Shown piece after piece: positions 7,772 through 16,519 of a stretch of DNA of 43,220 bases. Position numbers and translations under genes: made by a program. Numbering within the stretch: position 1 is the stretch's first letter; each line of letters begins with the position of its first letter. The stretch comes from Marivirga sp. Its GTDB lineage: Bacteria > Bacteroidota > Bacteroidia > Cytophagales > Cyclobacteriaceae. The DNA lies in contig NZ_JAGXGF010000227.1 of the NCBI RefSeq assembly GCF_024636815.1, positions 1 through 43,220 on the forward strand, in the 5' to 3' direction. The notes beneath the pieces are model-generated. The model saw only the letters and a program-made list of their open reading frames with translations. It was not told the DNA's origin and searched no databases.

Positions 7772-7818
7772 GACATATGTAACATTTGTTCCAACAAAAT
7801 TTAACTATCTTCGTGTTT

Positions 7819-7826
7819 TAGTTTTG
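7819..7826 (+). promoter_or_regulatory. Putative -7 box TAGTTTTG upstream of dsbD
   Basis: TAnnTTTG match, 28 nt upstream of ATG 7855. Confidence 0.4.
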
Positions 7827-7854
7827 TAAGACGAACAGGCCTTATTAAAAGTTT

Positions 7855-9894
7855 ATGAGATATTTAGTTTACAGCCTACTTTTAGTGGGTTTATTTTTGC
7901 AAAACACTTTTGCCCAAGTGATTAAACCCATCAGTTGGGAAAGCTCCATTTTAGAAGAAAACTTAGAAGTAGGTGATACAGCTACGTTATCCTTCCGAGC
8001 TGAAATTGATGAAAATTGGTATTTATACTCATCAGATTTTGATCCAGATTTGGGGCCTATGCTTACTGAATTCGAATTTGAAGAGGAGGATTCATACCAA
8101 TTAGTGGATAGTCTCATTCCCATCAACCCCTCTAAAGGTTATGACGAGATTTGGGAAGGGAATTATACTTACTTTAAGAAGAAAGGGGAGTTCCAACAAA
8201 AAGTAATCATTAAAGAGATTCCTTTTAAGATAGAAACCAGCAATAGTTATCAAGTCTGTTCTGATGTAGACGGGAAATGTATTCCTTTCAGTGATGATTT
8301 CTCATTTGGAGATAAAACGAAATCTGCTAATAGCGGAGCTGGACAAGATAAAAAAGAAAAAGCATCAGCAGATAAATCAGAAAAAGGAGGCAAAAAAATA
8401 ATTGACCTTCAGCAGCAGGATTCCAACTCTCCGTATTCACTTTTAGGCTTTATGGTGGTGGCTTTTTTGGCTGGCTTAGCTGCTTTATTGACACCTTGTG
8501 TTTTCCCTATGATTCCGATGACGGTTACCTTCTTTACTGGAAAAGCGAAATCGAGGGCTGGCGCCATTCGTCAAGCCGTGATTTACGGAATTTCAATTAT
8601 TGTGATTTATGTGATAGCGGGAACCATTATAGCCGTTATCAATGGTCCTGAATTTGCCAATTGGCTGAGTACCCACTGGATTCCCAATGTCTTTTTCTTT
8701 TTAGTATTCTTTATTTTTGCCTTATCATTTCTGGGGCTGTTTGAAATCAATTTGCCTTCAAGCTTTGTCAATAAAGTAGATGCCAAAGCCGACAAAGGCG
8801 GCTTAGGCGGTGTTTTCTTTATGGCTTTCACTTTGGTTTTAGTTTCTTTTAGCTGTACTGGCCCAATCGTAGGAAGTATTTTGGTAGAATCAGCTGGAGG
8901 CATGGTGATCAAACCGCTTTTGGGCATGTTTGCTTTTAGTTTAGCTTTTGCTATTCCATTTACGCTCTTTGCCATTTTCCCTGAGTGGTTGAATAATTTG
9001 CCAAAATCAGGTGGCTGGTTGAATTCTGTAAAAGTAGTTTTAGGATTCCTAGAATTGGCACTAGGATTGAAATTCTTGAGCATAGCCGACCAGGTTTATC
9101 ATTGGGGAATATTAGACAGAGACATATATTTAGTGCTTTGGATTGTGATTTTCGCTTTCTTAGGATTATATCTTTTAGGAAAGCTCAGATTACCGGGTGA
9201 CAGCCCAATAGAGAAATTATCAGTGGGAAGATTGATGCTCAGCATTATTACATTTAGCTTCGTTTTATATATGATTCCAGGCTTATTTGGAGCCCCATTA
9301 AAAGCGCTCTCTGGTTACCTTCCGCCAATGAGTTCTCACGATTTTGATTTACCAACTCTTATTCGAGAAAATAGTGGAGGCTCAGGAGCAATAAGTGACG
9401 AAGACCAAATTTGCGAAGAGCCTAAATATGGAGATATGCTGCATTTTCCACACGGAATAAGAGGCTATTTCGATTATGAACAAGCCTTAGCCTGTGCAAA
9501 AGAACAAGGTAAACCTATTTTCGTGGATTTCACGGGTCATGGTTGTGTAAACTGCCGTGAAATGGAAGCTAGAGTTTGGTCTGATCCCAAAGTGCTAAGT
9601 CGTTTAAAAAATGATTATGTGATGCTAGCCTTATATGTAGATGAAAAAACTGAATTGCCCGAAAAGGATTGGTACACTAGCGAATATGATGGAAAGGTAA
9701 AAAAATCGATTGGTAAGCAAAATGCTGATTTTCAGATTACTCGATTCAATAATAATGCACAGCCCTATTATGTTCTCCTGGATACAAATGGTGAACTATT
9801 GGTAGAACCAATTGCATATGAAAGAAGCATTAGCAAATTTGTTGATTTTCTAGAAGAAGGAAAAGAAAAGTTCGAAGCTAAAAACAAGCCTTAA
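7855..9894 (+). CDS. dsbD: Thiol:disulfide interchange protein DsbD family
   Basis: N-terminal DsbD domain, TM core with LLTPCVFPMIPMTVTFF and SFSCTGPIVGS, C-terminal thioredoxin domain DFTGHGCVNCREMEARVW. Confidence 0.95.
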   Translation: MRYLVYSLLLVGLFLQNTFAQVIKPISWESSILEENLEVGDTATLSFRAEIDENWYLYSSDFDPDLGPMLTEFEFEEEDSYQLVDSLIPINPSKGYDEIWEGNYTYFKKKGEFQQKVIIKEIPFKIETSNSYQVCSDVDGKCIPFSDDFSFGDKTKSANSGAGQDKKEKASADKSEKGGKKIIDLQQQDSNSPYSLLGFMVVAFLAGLAALLTPCVFPMIPMTVTFFTGKAKSRAGAIRQAVIYGISIIVIYVIAGTIIAVINGPEFANWLSTHWIPNVFFFLVFFIFALSFLGLFEINLPSSFVNKVDAKADKGGLGGVFFMAFTLVLVSFSCTGPIVGSILVESAGGMVIKPLLGMFAFSLAFAIPFTLFAIFPEWLNNLPKSGGWLNSVKVVLGFLELALGLKFLSIADQVYHWGILDRDIYLVLWIVIFAFLGLYLLGKLRLPGDSPIEKLSVGRLMLSIITFSFVLYMIPGLFGAPLKALSGYLPPMSSHDFDLPTLIRENSGGSGAISDEDQICEEPKYGDMLHFPHGIRGYFDYEQALACAKEQGKPIFVDFTGHGCVNCREMEARVWSDPKVLSRLKNDYVMLALYVDEKTELPEKDWYTSEYDGKVKKSIGKQNADFQITRFNNNAQPYYVLLDTNGELLVEPIAYERSISKFVDFLEEGKEKFEAKNKP

Positions 9895-10167
9895 ATTAGG
9901 GCTTGCTTAAAAAGTCTCAAGTGCCTCATATACAATCGGGCTAAGTGAAGGAGTATTGGTATACTTCGAGCTTTAGCCCGGGAAGTAGATGAGGTGCTTG
10001 AGGCAAGAGTACTAGAAAATCAAAATTTGATTTTCTAGTACAAACAATATTAGTTATTTCCTTAAAAAGACTTACACTAATTGAAAAACTATTATTCAAT
10101 AATCACTACCAAAATATGTATAAAGTTCATTTTTGTTAAATAATCTGTTTTTAAGCAAGCCCTAATT
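9894..10167. mobile_element. MITE-like element with 20-bp perfect terminal inverted repeats and internal hairpins
   Basis: AATTAGGGCTTGCTTAAAAA (9894-9913) and its exact reverse complement (10148-10167); no ORF inside. Confidence 0.6.
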
Positions 10168-10179
10168 AAAGAACTATCG

Positions 10180-10187
10180 TATCTTTG
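10180..10187 (+). promoter_or_regulatory. Putative -7 box TATCTTTG upstream of the ABC exporter
   Basis: TAnnTTTG match followed by CGGGG, 38 nt upstream of ATG 10226. Confidence 0.55.
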
Positions 10188-10225
10188 CGGGGTTTTAATC
10201 ATTTCAATAGACATAGTAATTAAGA

Positions 10226-12022
10226 ATGGCAAAAAGAAGAAAAAGCGAACCGCTTAAAGAGGAAGAGAAAAAGCCACTCAACAAAGAAAATTTTAAAAAG
10301 CTTACGGGAGTATTCCAATTCATAAAACCCTATAAAGGCTATTTCATAGCGGGGTTATTTTTCTTGTTAATTTCCAGTACTACCCTTCTGGGGTTTCCTT
10401 ATGTAATGGGAAAACTGGTGGATGTGGCACAGGGGAAAACATCTGGTATTTTTACAGAACTCAATACAGTAGCATTTATCCTGATTGGAATATTAGCTGT
10501 TCAAAGCTTCTTTTCATTTTTCAGAGTTTATCTCTTTGCTCAAGTAAGTGAAAGAGCGATGGCCGATATGCGTGCCAAGCTTTATACTAAACTGATGAGC
10601 TTACCCATGACCTTTTACGATAAAAGTAGAGTGGGCGAATTGGTAAGTCGAATCACATCTGATGTTTCGCTATTGCAAGATACTTTTTCAGTAACATTAG
10701 CAGAATTTATCAGGCAAGTATCTACTTTGATCATAGGAGCCGCTATAATCTTTTATTTCACTCCCAAGTTGGCATTGTTCATGATTGCTACCTTTCCAAT
10801 ACTGGTTATTGCTGCTATGATTTTCGGAAAGTTTATCCGTAAGCTTTCCAAAAAAACACAATCGGAATTAGCTTCAGCAAACGTCATAGTGGAAGAAACT
10901 TTACAATCCATAAATATTGTTAAATCTTTTACAAGTGAGCTAATTGAAGTAATGCGTTATCGTAAATCCCTCGATAAAGTAGTAAAAGTAGCTTTGAAAT
11001 CAGCCACCTATAGAGGTGCATTTATCTCCTTCATTATTTTCGCTATGTTTGGTGGAATAGTGGCCGTTTTATGGTATGGTGCCAGCTTAGTGCAAGAAGG
11101 AAGCATGAGTGTGGGTGATTTATTAAGCTTTGTTCTTTATACTACTTTTATTGGTGGTTCAATTGCAGGTTTGGGTGATTTATATGGTCAAATTCAAAAA
11201 GCTATTGGTGCTTCTGAGAGAGTGATGGAAATATTACAGGAAGAGGAAGAGTTTAAGATAGAAGAGAAAGAGAAAATACATTTACAAGGAGCAATACGCT
11301 TTGAAGATGTTAACTTCTCTTATCCGACACGGAAGGATGTGCAAGTATTAAAAGGTTTGAATTTAACAGTTGGAGCTGGAGAAAAAGTTGCCTTAGTAGG
11401 TCATAGTGGTGCAGGGAAATCAACGATAATTCAGTTGTTAATGCGTTTTTATCCTTTAGCTTCTGGTAAAATTAAAGTGGATGATCAAAATATCGATTCT
11501 TTATCAATCACGGGCTACAGACAAAATATTGGAATAGTCCCTCAGGAAATCATACTGTTTGGGGGGTCAATCCGTGAAAATATAGCTTATGGAAAACCTG
11601 AAGCAACGGATGAAGAAATAATAGAGGCTGCTGTAAAGGCTAATGCCTGGTTATTTATTAAAGATTTTCCGGAAGGATTGGAAACCTTAGTGGGTGAAAG
11701 AGGCGTTAAATTATCTGGAGGTCAAAGGCAAAGAATAGCAATAGCAAGGGCCATACTGAAAGATCCAAAAATTTTAATTTTGGATGAAGCAACCTCCTCT
11801 TTGGATGCAGAATCGGAGAACCTGGTGCAACAAGCACTGGATGCGCTTATGAAAGACAGAACAACCATTATTATTGCACATCGTTTGGCAACTATCCGTA
11901 AAGTGGACAAGATTTTTGTGCTAAAGGAAGGACGAATTTCTGAGGAGGGCTCACATCAAGAACTTTTAGAATCAGAAAATGGAACATACAGTAACTTGGT
12001 AAAATTGCAATTACAAGACTAA
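10226..12022 (+). CDS. ABC exporter, permease-ATPase fusion (MsbA-like)
   Basis: TM domain plus Walker A GHSGAGKST, signature LSGGQRQR, Walker B ILILDEATSSLD, H-loop IIAHR. Confidence 0.95.
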   Translation: MAKRRKSEPLKEEEKKPLNKENFKKLTGVFQFIKPYKGYFIAGLFFLLISSTTLLGFPYVMGKLVDVAQGKTSGIFTELNTVAFILIGILAVQSFFSFFRVYLFAQVSERAMADMRAKLYTKLMSLPMTFYDKSRVGELVSRITSDVSLLQDTFSVTLAEFIRQVSTLIIGAAIIFYFTPKLALFMIATFPILVIAAMIFGKFIRKLSKKTQSELASANVIVEETLQSINIVKSFTSELIEVMRYRKSLDKVVKVALKSATYRGAFISFIIFAMFGGIVAVLWYGASLVQEGSMSVGDLLSFVLYTTFIGGSIAGLGDLYGQIQKAIGASERVMEILQEEEEFKIEEKEKIHLQGAIRFEDVNFSYPTRKDVQVLKGLNLTVGAGEKVALVGHSGAGKSTIIQLLMRFYPLASGKIKVDDQNIDSLSITGYRQNIGIVPQEIILFGGSIRENIAYGKPEATDEEIIEAAVKANAWLFIKDFPEGLETLVGERGVKLSGGQRQRIAIARAILKDPKILILDEATSSLDAESENLVQQALDALMKDRTTIIIAHRLATIRKVDKIFVLKEGRISEEGSHQELLESENGTYSNLVKLQLQD

Positions 12023-12937
12023 ATGATGAAGGTTAAATACTATTTTTTAAAGGCTCTTTTTTGGCTTTTGAGTAAAATTCCATTTTGGTTTTATCACGGA
12101 CTTTCAACGCTGATTGGATTTTTATTTATAAAAACTAAAATCTATCGATATAATGTGGTAATGGACAATTTGAGGAAATCTTTCCCTGATAAATCAGAAA
12201 AGGAAATCCAGAAAATTGCAAATCAATTTTATTATCATTTTGTAGATTTATTGATCGAAAGCATCAAGGCTTTTGGCTTTTCAAAAAAGACCATCAAAAA
12301 GCGATACAAAATCAATACTAATCCTGAAGTTCAAAAACTATTAGAAGAAAAACGGAATCTTGCTATAATACTTCCACACTATGGCAATTGGGAATGGTCG
12401 GCACAAGGCTTTAATTTTATGACGGAACGAAACCAACCTTTTGGTTTGGCAATTTATAGACCTCTAACAAATAAGCTGATGGATAAGCTTATGAAAGAGA
12501 ATAGGACTCGCTTTGCAGGGAGTAAGATGATTGCAAAAAATGATGCCTTTAAAGAAATCACAAGGCATAAGGATAAACATATTATAGTAGGCTTTGCTGC
12601 TGATCAATCTCCTGGTAATGCATATAATTCATATTGGATGGAATTTCTTGGCAGAGAAACAGGAGTGTTTTATGGAGTTGAAAAATTTAGCCAGCAATTT
12701 AATTTAGCGCCTGTATATGCTCATGTTAAGAAAGTGGCCCGTTCCCGATATGAAATTGATTTTGAATTGATAACTGAGGAACCGAATGAAACACCCTATG
12801 GCTATATCACTGAAAAACACATGCGACTTTTAGAAGCTGATATCTATAAAAAACCGCATCTGTGGCTTTGGACTCATAAAAGATGGAAGCGTAGTAAACC
12901 TGCTGACTATGAGCAAAAAAGACCTCTAGCTCAGTAA
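12023..12937 (+). CDS. Lysophospholipid / lipid A acyltransferase (LpxL/HtrB family)
   Basis: Catalytic HYGNWEW, VGFAADQSPGNAYNSYWMEFLGRETGVFYGVEKFS, WLWTHKRWKRS. Confidence 0.93.
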   Translation: MMKVKYYFLKALFWLLSKIPFWFYHGLSTLIGFLFIKTKIYRYNVVMDNLRKSFPDKSEKEIQKIANQFYYHFVDLLIESIKAFGFSKKTIKKRYKINTNPEVQKLLEEKRNLAIILPHYGNWEWSAQGFNFMTERNQPFGLAIYRPLTNKLMDKLMKENRTRFAGSKMIAKNDAFKEITRHKDKHIIVGFAADQSPGNAYNSYWMEFLGRETGVFYGVEKFSQQFNLAPVYAHVKKVARSRYEIDFELITEEPNETPYGYITEKHMRLLEADIYKKPHLWLWTHKRWKRSKPADYEQKRPLAQ

Positions 12938-13014
12938 AAAAAACCTTAATAAAAAAACCGAAACCAGCATTTTCACTAAATAAAATGCTAAATTAACCTT
13001 AAACATAAAGTAAA

Positions 13015-13746
13015 ATGAGTGAATCAAACAACGAAGATAAATTAGAATTAAATAAAATCAGAAAAGCTTTTAAAGACAGAGATTGGAACGAAATTAAAAG
13101 TTCCGACTCATGGGCAATTTTCAAAATCATGTCAGAATTTGTAGAGGGTTTTGAGAAGCTCTCAAAAATTGGCCCTTGCGTTTCTGTTTTTGGATCTGCT
13201 CGAGTGAAGCAAGATCATCCTTATTATAAAATGGCAGAAGAAGTAGCTGCAAAGCTTGTGCGACATGGATATGGCGTTATTACCGGTGGAGGTCCTGGTA
13301 TTATGGAAGCAGGAAATAAAGGAGCTAAAAGTGAAAACGGTAAGTCTGTGGGGTTGAATATTGTCCTTCCATTTGAACAATTCAATAATATTTATATTGA
13401 TCCTGATAAATTAATCACTTTTGATTACTTCTTCGTAAGGAAAGTGATGTTTATAAAATATGCACAAGGATTTGTAGTGATGCCTGGTGGTTTTGGTACT
13501 ATGGACGAACTTTTTGAAGCTTTAACCCTTATTCAAACTCATAAAATTGGCCGTTTCCCAATTGTTTTGGTAGGTAAAAAATTCTGGTCGGGATTAATTG
13601 ACTGGATTAAAGACACATTAATTGAGGCGGAAAATAATGTAAGTCCTGAAGATTTAGAATTATTCACGGTTGTGGATACACCAACAGAGGCAGTAAAGGT
13701 GATTGATAATTTCTATTCTCAATTCATGCTTTCTCCAAACTTCTAA
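13015..13746 (+). CDS. TIGR00730 / LOG family Rossmann-fold protein
   Basis: SVFGSARVK, VITGGGPGIMEAGNKGA and MPGGFGTMDELFEALTLIQ (PGGxGTxxE) motifs. Confidence 0.93.
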   Translation: MSESNNEDKLELNKIRKAFKDRDWNEIKSSDSWAIFKIMSEFVEGFEKLSKIGPCVSVFGSARVKQDHPYYKMAEEVAAKLVRHGYGVITGGGPGIMEAGNKGAKSENGKSVGLNIVLPFEQFNNIYIDPDKLITFDYFFVRKVMFIKYAQGFVVMPGGFGTMDELFEALTLIQTHKIGRFPIVLVGKKFWSGLIDWIKDTLIEAENNVSPEDLELFTVVDTPTEAVKVIDNFYSQFMLSPNF

Positions 13747-13770
13747 AGTTAATAGTAGTTAACAGTTTAT

Positions 13771-14706
13771 ATGACAGACAGTAAATTTGCATTATATATT
13801 TCAATAGCATCCTTAGTTACTTTTTTAATAGTAGCATTTTTTGGGAATCAAAACCGTATAGAAAATAATCAGAAGCCGGTAATGAAAACGGAATTGGCTA
13901 CTGAACCTATAGCTTTTAAAAATGCTAAAACAATCCCCCTTCCTGAAAAAATTGATTTAGCAGGAGAGGAAGTTCCACTTGAAATTGCGGATGTGAGAGA
14001 ACGGCTGGATAAGGAATTGCATATAAATTCTTACTGGCATAATAATACCATATTTCTTTTTAAACGAGCTAGTCGCTGGTTTCCTATTATTGAACCTATT
14101 CTCGAGAAGAATGGAATTCCAGATGATTTTAAATATTTAGCATTAATTGAAAGTGGGCTAGAAAATGTAGATAGCTATGCAGGTGCAGCAGGTTTTTGGC
14201 AAATTTTAAAAAGTACTGGCAGAGAATATGGTTTAGAAATTAATAGAGACGTAGATGAAAGATATCATCCAATATTATCCACAGAGGCAGCTTGTAAATA
14301 TTTTAAAAGGTCCTATGAGAAATTTGGTGATTGGACGTTGGTGGCGGCATCCTACAATAGAGGTATGCGAGGCATGCAAAATGCACTTGATCATCAGAAA
14401 GTAGATAATTTTTATGACTTATTGTTGAATGATGAGACTTCCCGTTATGTATTTAGAATTTTGGCTATTAAACAAATCTTTGAAAGCCCGGAAGATTATG
14501 GACTGAATATTATTAAAGAGCATTTATACGAACCATATGTCTATCGCTATGATACAATTCGTAATTCCACTGATTGGGTAGATTATGCTAAAGAACAAAA
14601 AACTACGTATAAGACCTTAAGAATTTATAACCCCTGGATCCAGGATAAAGATATTTCAATTGGAAGAAATGAATATTATATAGTGAGTTTGCCGGTAGGA
14701 AATTAA
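13771..14706 (+). CDS. Membrane-anchored lytic transglycosylase (SLT domain, MltD-like)
   Basis: FKYLALIESGLENVDSYAGAAGFWQILKSTGREYGLEINRDVDERYHPILSTEAACKYF...AASYNRG. Confidence 0.9.
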   Translation: MTDSKFALYISIASLVTFLIVAFFGNQNRIENNQKPVMKTELATEPIAFKNAKTIPLPEKIDLAGEEVPLEIADVRERLDKELHINSYWHNNTIFLFKRASRWFPIIEPILEKNGIPDDFKYLALIESGLENVDSYAGAAGFWQILKSTGREYGLEINRDVDERYHPILSTEAACKYFKRSYEKFGDWTLVAASYNRGMRGMQNALDHQKVDNFYDLLLNDETSRYVFRILAIKQIFESPEDYGLNIIKEHLYEPYVYRYDTIRNSTDWVDYAKEQKTTYKTLRIYNPWIQDKDISIGRNEYYIVSLPVGN

Positions 14707-14721
14707 CCCGCATTATTCAAA

Positions 14722-15351
14722 TTAAAAAATCACCCCGATTTCCAAAGCAATGAAATCATTTCTTAAATTAAAATCATCACCATAAATATTTTCTTTAATA
14801 ACGTTTAATAATCCTCTTTGATAAACCAGGCCGCCAAAAACTTTGGTGTTTATTCCAATTCCATATTCCAATCCTATTCCTAGTAAAGAGTTTAGATCCA
14901 TGAATCTGAAGCTTTGAACGATGTTTTCTTCTTCGCCTTCATTATTGGTTCTAAAATCTACTGTTCCACCAAATTGAAAATAAATTTTCTTGTCCAATCC
15001 TATTTCTTCAGTAAAGAGTTTCAAGGTAAGTGGAATTTGTAAATATTGAGGGCTATAGTCTTCATTATAACTTGGAGGAGTTGCCCCTACTGAATCTGCA
15101 GAAAAAGCAGATCTTTTAGAAGTAAATATTAATCCAGTGCTGAAATAATGGTTTTCTTTAAATTCGATGTCAAAAATTGGCCCTAGTTGAAAACGCAGGC
15201 CTGCTCCATCTTTATTGAAATTAGTGTTTTCGGCTTCTGCATTTATTCTATTAAATGATATTGTAGGTGCAGTTTTAAAACCAAATCTTACTTGCGCCTC
15301 AGCTATGCTAATTGAAAACAGTAATAAGGCAGAAAAGAGCAATTTTTTCAT
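14722..15351 (-). CDS. Outer-membrane beta-barrel protein (PorT-like family)
   Basis: Signal peptide MKKLLFSALLLFSISIAEAQ, alternating beta strands, terminal aromatic residue (EIGVIF). Confidence 0.75.
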   Translation of the reverse strand: MKKLLFSALLLFSISIAEAQVRFGFKTAPTISFNRINAEAENTNFNKDGAGLRFQLGPIFDIEFKENHYFSTGLIFTSKRSAFSADSVGATPPSYNEDYSPQYLQIPLTLKLFTEEIGLDKKIYFQFGGTVDFRTNNEGEEENIVQSFRFMDLNSLLGIGLEYGIGINTKVFGGLVYQRGLLNVIKENIYGDDFNLRNDFIALEIGVIF

Positions 15352-15394
15352 TTATTTTGGGTTTGATATTCAGAACAAATATAATCAACGACTT

Positions 15395-16408
15395 ATGCAA
15401 AGTAATAAATATTACATACTTACTTCTTTTATCTTCACGATTGTTTTATCAGCATGTTCTAATAAAGATCAATTTTGTGAAGAAGCACCAAATATTAGCA
15501 ATATTGAGGTCGAGATTCCATTAAATAATTTAGCAGATGAAATGGTGAATTTAAATACTCAAGACAAAGCACTTGAGTTTATTCAAGATAACCCATTTGT
15601 GGCAGATTATTTTTTTGAAAGAGGTAGATATGGTGAAGATTCAATAGTAGCTAATAATATGGTCAATATTTTCTCTAACCCGGCCTATAAAGACACGCTT
15701 TATCAGCAGGTAGAAAAAACTTTTGGAGATTTCACTAAATTACAAGCAGATTTTAAGGAGGCTTTTAAATACTATAAATATTATTACCCTGAAGTAACAA
15801 TTCCAGAATTAGAAATTGTTTTGGCAGGTTTACAGAAAGACCTTTTTGTATCAGACAGCGTAATAAGTATAGCCGCAGATTATTTTTTAGGGCCTGATGC
15901 AGCTTATGTGCCTAATGGAGTTCCTGATTATATTCTGATGCGCTATGAAAAAGAATATATTGTTCCAATGACTATGTTATTGCTTACCCAAAAGCAGAAC
16001 CAAACTGATCAAAGTGATCAAACGCTTTTAGCAGACATGATTTTTTATGGAAAATCCTATTACCTGACTAAAATGACAATTCCCTGTACTCCCGATTCTT
16101 TATTAATAGGATATACCACTAAAGAAATGGAGGATATTAATGAAAATGAACATATCATTTGGGCGAATTTTCTAGAAAATGACTTACTCTATGAAACGAG
16201 CCATTTTATGAAAAATAAATTTATAGGAGAAAGACCTAAGACGTTTGAGATAAGTCAACAGTGCCCTGGCAGAATAGGTATTTGGGTGGGTTGGCAAATT
16301 GTAAAATCTTATATGGAGAATAATCCTGAAGTAAGTGTTCAGAAGCTGATGGAAAACACTGATGTTCAACAGATTTTCAGCCAATCGAGATATAAGCCAA
16401 AAGGCTAG
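15395..16408 (+). CDS. gldB: Gliding motility lipoprotein GldB
   Basis: Lipobox VLSACSNK; DYFLGPDAAYVPNGVPDYILMRYEKEYIVPMTM and WVGWQIVKSYMENNPEVSVQKLMENTDVQQIFSQSRYKPKG. ATG 15395 preferred because the tracked start overlaps the divergent gene. Confidence 0.85.
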   Translation: MQSNKYYILTSFIFTIVLSACSNKDQFCEEAPNISNIEVEIPLNNLADEMVNLNTQDKALEFIQDNPFVADYFFERGRYGEDSIVANNMVNIFSNPAYKDTLYQQVEKTFGDFTKLQADFKEAFKYYKYYYPEVTIPELEIVLAGLQKDLFVSDSVISIAADYFLGPDAAYVPNGVPDYILMRYEKEYIVPMTMLLLTQKQNQTDQSDQTLLADMIFYGKSYYLTKMTIPCTPDSLLIGYTTKEMEDINENEHIIWANFLENDLLYETSHFMKNKFIGERPKTFEISQQCPGRIGIWVGWQIVKSYMENNPEVSVQKLMENTDVQQIFSQSRYKPKG

Positions 16409-16519
16409 ATTTTCATCTTACGAAGTAAGCAAATAATCGAAAAATGCAATTTCTTAATTTCTATTGTAGAAATAATTAGCTAATTTATAAGCAATTAAAA
16501 AAAGCTAAATATCTTCAAT

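Noticed and set aside
8607-9083. 158-aa antisense ORF opposite dsbD
   Set aside because: Low-complexity Lys/Pro/Thr-rich translation antisense to the hydrophobic TM region of dsbD; typical spurious reverse-frame ORF.
15215-15394. N-terminal extension of GldB
   Set aside because: Overlaps the divergent OMP gene on the opposite strand; the lipoprotein signal starts at ATG 15395.
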